From assembly GCA_007131745.1 (NCBI GenBank), contig SLPX01000122.1, positions 1 to 45,424 of the forward strand: a DNA stretch of 45,424 nucleotides, given 5' to 3'. The number at the start of each line of letters is the position of its first letter. Position 1 is the stretch's first letter. The position numbers and the translations under genes were made by a program. Under the pieces are notes generated by a model. The model searched no databases. It had not been told where the DNA came from and saw only the letters and a list, made by a program, of their open reading frames with translations. Below, in pieces: positions 1 to 10,100 of this stretch. The stretch is from Myxococcales bacterium. GTDB taxonomy: Bacteria > Myxococcota > Polyangia > HGW-17 > SLPX01.

Positions 1-371
1 ATCTCCAGCCGGACGATTATCAGCAAGAGTATCAGCAGCCGGACGATTATCAGCAAGAGCATCTCCAGCCCGACGATTATCAGCAAGAGCATCTCCAGCC
101 CGACGATTATCAGCAAGAGTATCAGCAGCCGGACGATTATCAGCAAGAGTATCAGCAGCCGGACGATTATCAGCAAGAGCATCTCCAGCCGGACGATTAT
201 CAGCAAGAGTATCAGCAGCCGGACGATTATCAGCAAGAGCATCTCCAGCCCGACGATTATCAGCAGGAGTATCGGCAGCCGGACGATTATCAGCAAGAGC
301 ATCTCCAGCCCGACGATTATCAGCAGGAGCATCTCCAGCCGGACGATTATCAGCAGGAGTATCGACACCAG
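1..371 (+). repeat. 30-bp in-frame minisatellite, about 12 copies
   Basis: Units start at 12, 42, 72, 102, 132, 162, 192, 222, 252, 282, 312 and 342, each 30 bases (ten codons), with a partial unit before base 12. Two main variants alternate irregularly: one ends in codons for EYQQP and the other for EHLQP. Copies are nearly identical in nucleotides, with a few single-base changes such as CAA to CAG, which points to recent expansion. The last unit (342-371) is degenerate. Because 30 is a multiple of three, gain or loss of units changes length without breaking the frame. The array probably continues to the left of the window. Confidence 0.95.
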
Positions 372-1049
372 CAGGACGAATGCAAGGAAGCTTACGGAAC
401 AGAGGATTCACAAACAAAAGACAACAAACAACAAATCTCTGACAACCAGCTTCAGGATCCACTGGAATACAGCGATCTAGATCAACGTGAGGGTTTCGGG
501 GAAGAACCTTCCATTACGGATACCAAGTGGATCAGCCGGACCCCTCATGATTTCGATGGAGAAGATCCTACAAAGGCCATGATTGGCGATGATGAAATGA
601 TTTCAGATGATGTTGGCGCTATATGCGAAAACAACTTCCAGAGATCAGAAAATCAGCATCACGATCTGCGAAATTACAATGATATAGATCGATATGACAG
701 CTTTGAGGAAAAAACTTCCCTGCAAGATGCTGAGTGGGCCGGCCCGAACCCTGATGAGTTCGATGACGAAGAACCGACGCGGGCCACGATTGACGGCAAT
801 GAAATAGGTTCAGATGATGTTGCCGCGATAGGCGAAAACAAAATCCAGGAAATGGATTCTTCAATGTTGGAAGCAGTTGATCAGGAAGATGACGTTTCAT
901 ACAAAGAAGATGAAGATGAAGATGTCACCATGTTCGATCCTACCATGAAACCCCTTAAACCACATACGAAAGAACCGGAAGATTTAGAAAGCAAAGATGG
1001 CGAGGATTGGAGTATTCAATTCAATTCTCCTGATGATCCTGTGGAATGA
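1..1049 (+). CDS. Partial acidic, low-complexity protein with decapeptide repeats (3' end only)
   Basis: The frame is open from the first base, with no stop between the window edge and TGA at 1047-1049, so this is the C-terminal end (about 348 residues) of a longer protein whose start lies outside. The first 120 residues are tandem decapeptides of the type DDYQQEYQQP or DDYQQEHLQP. A 69-residue tandem duplication follows, then a very acidic tail rich in Asp and Glu. No membrane segment, catalytic motif or known domain is visible, and I do not recognise the family. The composition suggests an unstructured spacer or stalk. The last 29 bases overlap the end of the convergent metallophosphoesterase gene. 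An ATG at 579 lies in the same frame, but the repeats upstream are in frame and intact, so it is unlikely to be the real start. The coding call is firm; the function is unknown. Confidence 0.75.
   Translation, partial: LQPDDYQQEYQQPDDYQQEHLQPDDYQQEHLQPDDYQQEYQQPDDYQQEYQQPDDYQQEHLQPDDYQQEYQQPDDYQQEHLQPDDYQQEYRQPDDYQQEHLQPDDYQQEHLQPDDYQQEYRHQQDECKEAYGTEDSQTKDNKQQISDNQLQDPLEYSDLDQREGFGEEPSITDTKWISRTPHDFDGEDPTKAMIGDDEMISDDVGAICENNFQRSENQHHDLRNYNDIDRYDSFEEKTSLQDAEWAGPNPDEFDDEEPTRATIDGNEIGSDDVAAIGENKIQEMDSSMLEAVDQEDDVSYKEDEDEDVTMFDPTMKPLKPHTKEPEDLESKDGEDWSIQFNSPDDPVE
441..854 (+). repeat. Tandem 207-bp (69-codon) diverged duplication inside the partial CDS
   Basis: Copy 1 is 441-647 and copy 2 is 648-854, directly adjacent and in frame. 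The aligned proteins share anchors in the same order: NQxxD, YxDxD, a Trp, then DF or EF, EPT or DPT, SDDV, AI, EN and a final Q. In the best 47-residue stretch (501-641 against 708-848) I count 22 identities. This duplication is much older than the 30-bp array upstream. Confidence 0.75.
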
Positions 1050-1926
1050 AATTGTCTATGGAGGACTTGTAAACATATAAAACATTGTTAGCCAACCCGC
1101 CGGATTCAAAATCCAAAATCCTGAACTGTGCAGCTGACAGAGAATCTTTTTTGTTCAAAGAAGCCGACCCTGTTCCCCAAACCAAGACCCTGTTTCCACC
1201 GGCACTTCCGCGGACGAGACCGGATACCGGTCTATGCATATGACCATGTAACAGAATACAATTCTTTACTCCGCTTGCACGAATAATCTCTCTCAGGCAT
1301 TCAGCGTCTCTCAGTCCGTTGTCCCATCGAGTGATATCCTTTTGCGGCGGGTGATGCAGGGCTATTACGCAAAACCGGTCCTCGGCTTCATCCAGCGCCT
1401 TTTTGATCCGGTCTATCTGGCGAGATCCCAGCTTCCCCCAAGCCACAAAGGGAGGAGACGGAACCGCAGTGGAACATCCTATAATGCGGACATCTCCCCT
1501 GTCCCTGACAACCGGAAATTCTCCATCACTTTTCCACCCGGAATCGGATCGGTAGTAAGAATTCAGATTGTTACTGAAAGGGCCATCCGGCCAAACCTTT
1601 TTGATATACGCATCGTGGTTTCCCGGCAAAACAGTGATCTCTCGTGGTGATAACCCGAATATCTTCAACCACTCCACGACTTCCTTGTATTCCACGGGTA
1701 GGGCCAGATTCACCAGGTCTCCGGTGATCAGAACATGATCAGGATTCAGGCCGAGCGCGCACTCTGCCGCTTTCCTTGCAAGCATATTGTCATGTTCCTT
1801 GCTTCTCCTGAAACGAAGATTCAAAAAACCGATCAATCTTTTGGAAAATAACTGGTCGAAACGAATCTCTTCAATCCGTGACAAGTGCATATCCGTAAAA
1901 TGAACAATGCGGAATCTATTGCCCAA
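1021..1926 (-). CDS. Calcineurin-like metallophosphoesterase (Icc/CpdA type)
   Basis: This 301-residue protein carries the full two-metal phosphoesterase signature: DMH at residues 12-14, GD at 69-70, GNHD at 102-105, HH at 191-192 and GHMH at 228-231. The length and spacing suit the class III cyclic-nucleotide phosphodiesterase or Icc-like family, but similar proteins hydrolyse other phosphodiesters or UDP-diacylglucosamine, so the substrate is open. There is no signal peptide, so it is probably cytoplasmic. The start is TTG at 1926, supported by AAGGAG six bases upstream. It overlaps the end of the preceding phosphatidyltransferase gene by 11 bases, which implies translational coupling. As last gene of an operon with two CDP-alcohol phosphotransferases, a role in lipid or head-group turnover is plausible. 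An adenylate cyclase at 25,059 elsewhere in the window also makes cAMP a candidate substrate. Confidence 0.88.
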   Translation of the reverse strand: MGNRFRIVHFTDMHLSRIEEIRFDQLFSKRLIGFLNLRFRRSKEHDNMLARKAAECALGLNPDHVLITGDLVNLALPVEYKEVVEWLKIFGLSPREITVLPGNHDAYIKKVWPDGPFSNNLNSYYRSDSGWKSDGEFPVVRDRGDVRIIGCSTAVPSPPFVAWGKLGSRQIDRIKKALDEAEDRFCVIALHHPPQKDITRWDNGLRDAECLREIIRASGVKNCILLHGHMHRPVSGLVRGSAGGNRVLVWGTGSASLNKKDSLSAAQFRILDFESGGLANNVLYVYKSSIDNFIPQDHQEN

Positions 1927-3298
1927 CAGGATCTCCTTTCGTTTTTATCAAATGCACAATAGTGAGTGCCAGGCTGTATGTTGAACCCACGGCGGTTGCC
2001 CACAATGCCCAGTGAAGTATCCCAATCAAAGCGGCGACCAGGTAAGCAAAAATGAAAAAATCACGTCTTCCCAGGTATTTTATGTAAGAAAAGCTTACCG
2101 CTATAATTGAAGGTTTTGAATCTTCCTTGGCATCGGTTTTTCCTTGTTCCGCACATCCCGCCTCAGAATCTTTCGGCCTGTCGAACCACCATTCGAACAG
2201 AAACTCGTCTGGAATACCAAGCCTATGGATATAACGAAAAACTACCCCATTATAAATTGACTGCGCTACAATAGCGTACCCACCCAACACCAACATAACC
2301 CACCCATGGCCTGACCGGAACAACCCGACGGACATTCCACCGATGAACGCCACGTTGGTTATAAAGTCCGCATAAATGTCGAACCACGCACCAAAACGAC
2401 TGCCCGTATATTTGACCCTGGCTATCTCTCCGTCACAGTTGTCAAGAAGCCAACTAAAAAAAACCAGCGCCGCTCCAATCACCATGGGCAGATAGTTTCC
2501 CATAGCGGCAATTAGCGCCCCAACAAGCCCGAAAACCAACGAAGCTGCGGTTACGTGGTTCGGCTTAACCGGAAACTTCAAAAGCAATCCCGAAACAAGC
2601 CTTGAAAGCGGTCTTCCTATCAGCGAACAAACCAGACCATCTATATCCATCGGCTTTCGACATGAAAGCAGCAATGATTTTTCGGCTTTTTTTCTGCAGT
2701 TTCGCAAAGAGGTATCGGCTGTACGACCCGCTTGTTCCTTTTTTCCTTCCTCCGCCTCGCAAAGGACAAAAGTACCGGAAAATTCCTTTGCTGATAATCG
2801 ATCAAGGTCTTCTATTCCGTTTATATCTATCCCTGCCCCATCGTCTTTCAAGACATCAATCCACAAAGCGCTGTCCATTTGGAAACAAGAGCTTGTCTCG
2901 CCCCGGCGATGTTTTTCCAAAAGTTCCTTCAGAAAAACCGGATCCATCACCAGACTGGTGGAAACACCAAGATAAAAACTTTTTTCTTTCTCCACCGAGC
3001 CGCTGCCCGACCGCCGGAAGAATTCTTCCGGCGGCTCTGCTGAATCCCAAACCGTTACTTTTGATTCACAGTTCTTCCTTTCTAATTCTTCTCTCACAAC
3101 CTGAGCATATCCACCCCCATGGATGAAAACCGATTCGAATCCTGAACTTTTAAGACAGCACACCAGTCTGACAACATTGGAAAGCCCACCGATTCGAACC
3201 AAACCATGTTCGTCCATCACGACCAGTGCATTCAGTACGTCTCTGTGAACAGTTTTTTTCGAAGAAGACCGATCCGGCAAACAAGAATCCTGTTTCAT
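1916..3298 (-). CDS. CDP-alcohol phosphatidyltransferase fused to a degenerate nucleotidyltransferase-like domain
   Basis: The C-terminal half (from about residue 213) is a membrane CDP-alcohol phosphotransferase. The full motif D-x2-DG-x2-AR-x8-G-x3-D-x3-D is present with D286, D289, G290, A293, R294, G303, D307 and D311, within several hydrophobic helices. The N-terminal 180 residues have the strand-helix pattern of a sugar-nucleotide or MobA-like transferase, but the usual Gly-rich, Arg-containing NTP-binding loop near the start is not visible. The layout resembles bifunctional inositol-1-phosphate cytidylyltransferase/DIPP synthase proteins, including a basic pre-helix segment ending in PNHVT before the membrane part. 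The N-terminal domain may therefore be an inactive or regulatory relic. The start is ATG at 3298 with a GAGAG-type upstream site. It lies in an operon after a PssA-like gene. The enzyme class is firm; the alcohol acceptor is unknown. Confidence 0.85.
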   Translation of the reverse strand: MKQDSCLPDRSSSKKTVHRDVLNALVVMDEHGLVRIGGLSNVVRLVCCLKSSGFESVFIHGGGYAQVVREELERKNCESKVTVWDSAEPPEEFFRRSGSGSVEKEKSFYLGVSTSLVMDPVFLKELLEKHRRGETSSCFQMDSALWIDVLKDDGAGIDINGIEDLDRLSAKEFSGTFVLCEAEEGKKEQAGRTADTSLRNCRKKAEKSLLLSCRKPMDIDGLVCSLIGRPLSRLVSGLLLKFPVKPNHVTAASLVFGLVGALIAAMGNYLPMVIGAALVFFSWLLDNCDGEIARVKYTGSRFGAWFDIYADFITNVAFIGGMSVGLFRSGHGWVMLVLGGYAIVAQSIYNGVVFRYIHRLGIPDEFLFEWWFDRPKDSEAGCAEQGKTDAKEDSKPSIIAVSFSYIKYLGRRDFFIFAYLVAALIGILHWALWATAVGSTYSLALTIVHLIKTKGDPVGQ

Positions 3299-3344
3299 AT
3301 ATTATCTCTCTCAGATCAATCTATGTTTACGGGAAGTACAGCGC

Positions 3345-4133
3345 TCAGTTCAAGGCTTTCTTCCATTTTGCAGCGGCTTTGAAAAAATCGCTTTTTTCTT
3401 CCCTGCTCATGGGCACCCAAGACAACCATGTGTATCCGAAAATAATGACAAAAAGAGCGTCCCAAAAATAAGGCGGCGCAACCAAGGCCAACACGATACA
3501 AACGGCGAACGAACCCACAACCACGGCTTTTACGTAGAATTGAAGCTTCCTGCCGTGATGATTCATGAAAGGAAGCGAAACAAGGTTTAAAACCGATACG
3601 GAGACTACCAACCCCACACCAACCCAAACACCACCCGAAAACCATTCTATAAAATGTGAATTCAGAAAAGACAAAACCAAAAACGCAGCCACAGGTCTCG
3701 GCATTCCGTTCCAACAAAGCCGGAACTCAAAAGACACAGCGGCATTGCGCGCATGGCGAATGGATCCCGTAAGAATCAACAATGCTGAAAGCGCCAATCC
3801 CAGACCCAAAAAAATGTCTTTGTAAAACACGTACACCACCAATGCCGGGGCGATACATTGGCTTAAGTGATCCGCAATGGAATCCAGTTCTTCACCGAAT
3901 CGATTCTGTCTTCCGGTCAATCTTGCAACCGGACCATCCAAAACATCGCCTAAATAACCTAACATCACGGCAGCTGCTGCATACTGAAGTTTTCCCCGCA
4001 TTGAAAACCATATAGAAATCACACCTCCAAGAAGATTGAAAATCGTAAAGACGTCTTTCAGCCCAAACCCTCCACCAAGCAATTTGTTCAGGCAACGATC
4101 AAGTTTCTGCAATATGACGGTCAACAACTTCAA
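3345..4133 (-). CDS. CDP-alcohol phosphatidyltransferase, phosphatidylserine synthase (PssA)-like
   Basis: This 262-residue integral membrane protein has the complete CDP-alcohol phosphotransferase motif: D63, D66, G67, A70, R71, G80, D84 and D88. The motif sits at the end of the second hydrophobic stretch, as in type II phosphatidylserine synthases, and several more transmembrane segments follow. The family transfers a phosphatidyl group from CDP-diacylglycerol to an alcohol such as serine, releasing CMP. Length and motif context favour PssA, but acceptor residues cannot be confirmed by eye. The start codon is TTG at 4133, backed by GGGGAGG nine bases upstream, and no ATG lies near. It starts 20 bases after the stop of the giant TPR gene and ends 46 bases before the next phosphatidyltransferase, so the genes are very probably cotranscribed. 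Confidence 0.85.
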   Translation of the reverse strand: MKLLTVILQKLDRCLNKLLGGGFGLKDVFTIFNLLGGVISIWFSMRGKLQYAAAAVMLGYLGDVLDGPVARLTGRQNRFGEELDSIADHLSQCIAPALVVYVFYKDIFLGLGLALSALLILTGSIRHARNAAVSFEFRLCWNGMPRPVAAFLVLSFLNSHFIEWFSGGVWVGVGLVVSVSVLNLVSLPFMNHHGRKLQFYVKAVVVGSFAVCIVLALVAPPYFWDALFVIIFGYTWLSWVPMSREEKSDFFKAAAKWKKALN

Positions 4134-4153
4134 TATTCGAAACCTCCCCGAAT

Positions 4154-7100
4154 TCAGTAGCCTGTCCTGGTGGAAGCTCCCAGCATTCTACGTCTTTTTT
4201 CTGAAACGCCGAATCGGGTAAGTTCCTTCATTTCATGGTTTTCAGCTAAGAGTCCTGCTCTGTCCATAACACGCGAGGGTTCCAAGATTTCTTCCGTTCC
4301 GGTTGCCTCCAGGGCAGCGGCGGCAAGGGCCGTTTCAAGGCCCCCGCAAACCATGAGGCCCACACGTTGCGCCATCTTGACCTGAGCAGTTAAATACTTC
4401 TGCACATATGCTACATTTTGCACAACATCCTTCATCAAGGGGCCTATTATTTCCCGTCTCCAAACATGGTCCCGTGGAATACGCTCTCTCCAAGCAACCG
4501 GCAAATCGGGAGATATCGTCCTCTTTTCGGCTCCCTTGGGAAATCCCATCTCTTGAGCAAGTCCATGCAGAATTTCTTCAAGCTCTCGTTCTTCCCTTTC
4601 GTACAACAGCACGCTCCCGGAACGTACCCACTCCAATTTTCGCGAAACTACAAACAAGATTTCTTCAATGGGTCTTTCCAAAAACGGTCTGGAAATCAAA
4701 ATCAAAGGAATCCGGTCGTCTACCAGTTGAACAGAAAACTCTTTTCTTGAGCAAACCCTTATTTCTACGGAAGGAACCCGCATTTTTTTGACAAGATCGT
4801 TTATTCTCACAACGTTTTCATGAGTTAAAACGTTTTCGATTTTCTCTCCGCGATCTCCTAAATATCCATCTCTCCAGAAACCGCCGATTACATCACCAAG
4901 ATGTACCAGGACTTTTCTCAACGGCACCCTAAGAGCATCGGGGCACAACAAACCATCTACGTCTAAAACATTGTTCTTCACTTTTCCCGGACCGGCCCAA
5001 TCCTTGAAATCCCCGATAGATGGGTCTTCAGGGTCCAAAAAGCCTAGTATTTTGGCGTGTTCAAGAGCCGTCTTTCTTCGGGCCTCGCGAACATCAAGTC
5101 TCGGCATCAATCGCCGACAACCTATATCTCCCGGATATTGATGCAAGAGTTCCCTCGCCTCGAAAGCATATTTTTTCATTGCATCATCGCCAAAAGCCGA
5201 ATTCAATGCATCCAAGACCCTTCCCATCGAAGCCATGGTGTACTCCAAACGACGTAACCCAATGCCTGCATCGCCAAGAATTGCGATCATGTCACGCGGA
5301 TCAGGAGAATCCGCATTTTTCAACAACTCCGGCGCCCTGACAGCATCTTCGCCCCCTTCCAATATCAAGCTTACCGCCAGTCGAAGTGCAGCGTTGATTC
5401 TCTCTTTTTTATCGGTTTCCTTCTGAACCAGCATCTCACACACATCCCTCAGCTGCCCCCATTCTCCCACCCGGGAATAGTACTCAGCCAACTTCCTTGC
5501 TGTCGGCAAATGATTCGGGTCTAAATCGGCTCCCTTTAAAAAACATTCAACCGCTCGTTCTTCATCTCCGATACACGAAGACAACATTTCACCTGTTAAA
5601 AACAAGTACCCCGCTTTCTCCCTGGAATCTTTTGAAAGCAAAACAAGATGGTCTAAAGCATCAACAGCGGACTGCCAGTTTCCTTTTTTCTTATTAAGTC
5701 TGAACATCAAGGACCATAACTGGGGTGAATCTTTCATTTTAACGGAGCGAAGTCTCTCAAGAACTTCTTCCCCTTCATCCAGGCGGTCACAGGAAAGAAG
5801 TAAATCGACTAGAACATCTCCTGTTCGACGAATAGTATCAAACTCTTCCACCGGAATGAGATCCCAAAAACGAAGCAGGGCATCGGCTGCCTTTTCCTTT
5901 TTTCCCAGAAACAAAAATATTCTGGCCAGCGCCTCCCATGCATCTCTGTACAAAGGATTAATTCGGACCGCTTCTTCATAAGAAATCAATGCATCTTCTT
6001 CTTCACCGAAAAGCTCTGCAATTTCACCTTTTCTGTAATACAGCCTTTCTTTTGCCGGCAGGGATGCATTGTTTTTCAAACGATCGTAGTAACGTCGCGC
6101 TGCCGCAAAATCACCGGCTCTGTATGCAAGGTCAGCTCGTTCATCCAATGCTGCCCAGTTTTCTTCGTCTAACTCCAAAATCCGATCATAATAAACGGCA
6201 GCTGATTCAACATCATGTATCTCGTTTTTCAACAAGCCCGCTAGCGCAAACAACATGTCGAGTTTTTCATCTCTATCCACCACATCCAACCGATTTTCGA
6301 GAAGGCGCTTCAATTGTTGGAAATCACCGCGCTTTTCAAGAACCTTGCGTTGAAAAAGAAACGCCGTTCTATCCGCCGGATCATGAGCTAAAATCTCTTC
6401 CACCAACTTTTCGGCCTTTTCCTCCATATCCATGCCGATATATATCTTCGTCATTCCTCTCAACAAGGCGATCCGCACGTTCCCCTCTTGCGCGGAATTC
6501 AAACAATCGGAAAAAACGGCCAGCGCATCCATGTTATCTTCAGACCGGCTGCAAACCCCTAATAATCCTTCAACAGCATCCGGCCAATATGATGTTTCCG
6601 TTTCTTTCAGTATTCTCAAATAAACCTGTCTGGCTCTATCTGTTTTCCCAGCACGCTTGTACAATTTGGCAGCTTTGAAGAACAGCGGTCCTTTATCTAT
6701 TCCGACCCTTCTTTTCACAAGTTCTTCAACCATCAAAGCTGCGTCCAGCCATCGTCCTTGCTGAGAAAAAACCCTGATAAGGGCCTCGGCCGGATCAGGA
6801 TTGGCTTCATCCCTTCTCAGTGCTTCTTCATAAGCTTGCCCTGCTTTTGATGATTCTTGAAGCCTGTTTTCATACAAATCGCCTAGCTTCATGTACAAAA
6901 CGGAAAGCCGAAAAGAATCCTTTTCAGATGCAATTTCCCGGTTTATCAACTGAACGGCAAGCGCCCAGTCTTCTCCTTCAACACTAGCTTGCCTGAGAGC
7001 TGAAACCGCTTCGACAAATTCAGGCGAAACTGCAACCGCCTCTTTCAAGCATCTCAAAGCTTCCTTACCGTCATCCAGTATGTCTCGGGAAAGAAGAGCC

Positions 7101-10100
7101 CTCCGATACCAAAGCTTTGCCTTGTTATCCGGATTGGCTTCCAGCACAATTTCTTTTCCCAGAACTATGGACAATTCTTTCCAAAGTCCCATGGATGTAT
7201 AGAGACGATCCAGGGCGTGCAGAACATCCTCATTGGTAGGATCCAACTCCAATGCTGCTTCAAAATGACGTTTGGCATCCGCCTGACGGTTTAGCTCCTC
7301 GGCCGCTGAACCAGCAAGTTGATGGGCCTCCGCTTTCCATGGCTTTGCTTCTATCTCACCTTCAGCAGCTATCTCAAGGTGGAACAACGCACGGTCAAGA
7401 TCCCCTCGTGCAAACAATATTCTTCCCAGAGCCAGATGGCCGTCGGACAGGTCCGGGCGTTTTTCGACCGCTTCGGACAAAACTTCCAACGCATGATCTT
7501 CTCGTCCCAGATAATCCAACAATATCAGCCCCCAGACAAGCCGGGCTTCCGCTTCTTTTTCACGAGGAGCTTTCATGGCCACATGCATTGCCAAAGCTTC
7601 CGCTTCCTCGTATTTGCTTGAATCGACAAGCAAATTGACCGACAGGACCCCTTTTTCGAAATCCTTGGAGGGATCCGCATCGAACAACAATCTATAAACA
7701 CCTGCTCCAGCGGCCGGCTTTTTCAATTTATCAACGTAAAGTCCGCCGAGTTCCTCCAATATTTCCCTGCGCTTCGATTCCGAACGAACAGTTTCTTTTT
7801 CTTTTTCCAAAAGCTCCGCCAAATCCTGATATTTTTCTTGAATGCGATATATTCGAGCAAGAAGATTTGCACTTCTTGCCGTAAGCGCATTTCTCATGGC
7901 AGCCCTTTCAAAAACCTCCATCGCTTTGTCGATATCTTTCAACTTTTCAAAATAAGTTCTTCCAAGCAATGCCATGAAACCGGAAAGGGCTGCATCCGGC
8001 AATGCAACTGTATCCAAAGAAATCTCCAAGAAGTCAGCCAAATCCTGCCATTTGCGTCGTTTCGCAAGATTGTCGGCAAGAGAGCGGATCGTTTTCGCAT
8101 TTCCCGGATCTTCTCGATAGGCTATTCGCCAATAATATTCCCCTGTCTTTCCATCACCGTTTTCTTCATGAAGTGAAGCCAGTTCTTCAGCCACCTGGGC
8201 CTTGCGCAAACCTTGAGCCACAATCAATTCAGCCTTCAAACGCTCCATCAAGCGTTTCCAATCACCCTTCTCTCGCAACAGGTTCAAAATTCTCCCTCTT
8301 GCACTTACTAATTCCGGGCTCAATTCAACGACAGCTTCATAAAGCCTGAGCGCTTCTTCTGTTCTCCCAAGTTTGCGATCTGCGACCACAGCGGCAGCCA
8401 TTAGGTGCTTTACCTTCTCCCCCCCTTTCGACAAATCCGCCCTGTTCTTCAACACGTCTAGAAGGCTTTCCTCATCTCCTTTCTTTTCATGCACTTCCTG
8501 TATTCTCTTCCACAAGTCATCCCTGTGAGGCTCCATGCTCACCGCTTCAGACAAATATCGAAGCTCTTCTTCCACGCGGCCTTCCGCCTTTTCGATTTGG
8601 GAAAGGCGATCCAGGATCTCCACCCTTCCCGAAACCTTTAGATCAGGATCTTCAAGCGCCTGGAGAAAATAATCCTTTGCCGGCGCCCATTCTTGCAGGC
8701 GAAAATGGTATTCCCCCAAAGGTTTTAAGGCCGGATAGAATTGAGGATTAATTCCATGAGCCCTTGCAAGCAATGTAGCCGCTCCATCAGTATCATGCAG
8801 ACACCTGTCCCTCAAAACGGCCATGTCATGAAGAATCTTTGTTTTCGTCGGATTATCCGCGCCCCTCATTGAAAGTTCTTTTACGACAAGAAGATCCTCC
8901 CACATCTCATATCGCCGGCAAAGCGCTTCGATCTTATCCGGAATGTCGGGGTCGGTAGGATTTGCCTCCATGGCCAATTTAAGAAGATCAAGAGCGCCGA
9001 CGGGATCTTCCAACCTGTCTCTTTGTAACGAAGCCGCCCTCAAAAGATATTCAGATTTCTCCTCAAAACCGATTTCAGCTGCATCCGCACATTCAAACCA
9101 GACCTGTGCCGCCCTTTCCCAAGAACCCAGGATCTCCAAGGCTGTGGCTTCGCGCTTAAACGTCTCAGCTGTTCCTTTTCCCAGGCTGCGAAGCTCTTCG
9201 GACAAACTCAAGACCTCTTTCCATGCTTCCCTTTCCGCCACCAATTCTACAAGACGTCTTTTCAGATCAATAACCTCCTGACCTTCGCCAAGCTCTTCGA
9301 TGAGCGCCCTGGAAGCTTCCTCTTCCAGCCCGGGCACATCTGTTTCACGAGACAATGATACTGTTTTTCTCAACGCCTCCACGCGGGATTCCCGGCATTC
9401 AAATTCTTCGGCAGCCCTTAGATAAATATCGCGCGCAGCTTCTTTGTCGCCCCCTATTCCATCCACGGCCGCGGCCATGGCCACTGATATCTCACCCCTG
9501 GCATCTCTCTGGTCAACCTCCATGTTTTCGTGCAGTAAAGAAAGCGCCTCTATTCCAAGTTCCAATTCTCCCATCTCTAAAGCCAGATCTGCAAAATGCC
9601 GCCTGAAAAGCATTTCATCCGGCATAAGGGCCAAAATGTCTTCGTGCAAACGAAGACTTTTTTCCGGGTCTGTTTCCTTGAGCGTTCGCGCCGCTTCTAA
9701 AAGGATCTCCGCTTTCTTTTCCGGATTATCGACAGACCGCGCCCAGAATTCCAGCGTTTGGACCAATTCTCGAATGTTGCCCCTTTTCCGCTCAATTTCC
9801 GCCAAGCGACAAGCTAGTTCAGAAGCCGGACCACCTTCTTCAATACCCTTTCTGAGCCATTCCCTTTCTTTTTCAACATCACCCCTGCGGGCTGCCAAGT
9901 CAGCGGCCCTGAGATAAACAGGCCAGGCGGGTTTTTCAAACAAAGCCAGATTTCCCAGAGAGCGTTCAGCATCTTCCAAGAAGCCCACAACCTCACAACA
10001 CCTTGCCATCAATTCGTGAAATTCCCGATTTTTTTCTCCGACCGACAGCCCTTTCAGAACTGAAAGAGCAGCTCGTTCATCTGTTTCGCACAAAATGGAG

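Noticed and set aside
1..371. CRISPR array
   Set aside because: Units are 30 bases end to end with no spacers, and they form an open reading frame, so this is a coding minisatellite.
579..1049. ATG at 579 as the start of a short separate gene
   Set aside because: The same frame is open without a stop back to base 1 and contains intact in-frame repeats, so this is only an internal Met of a longer gene.
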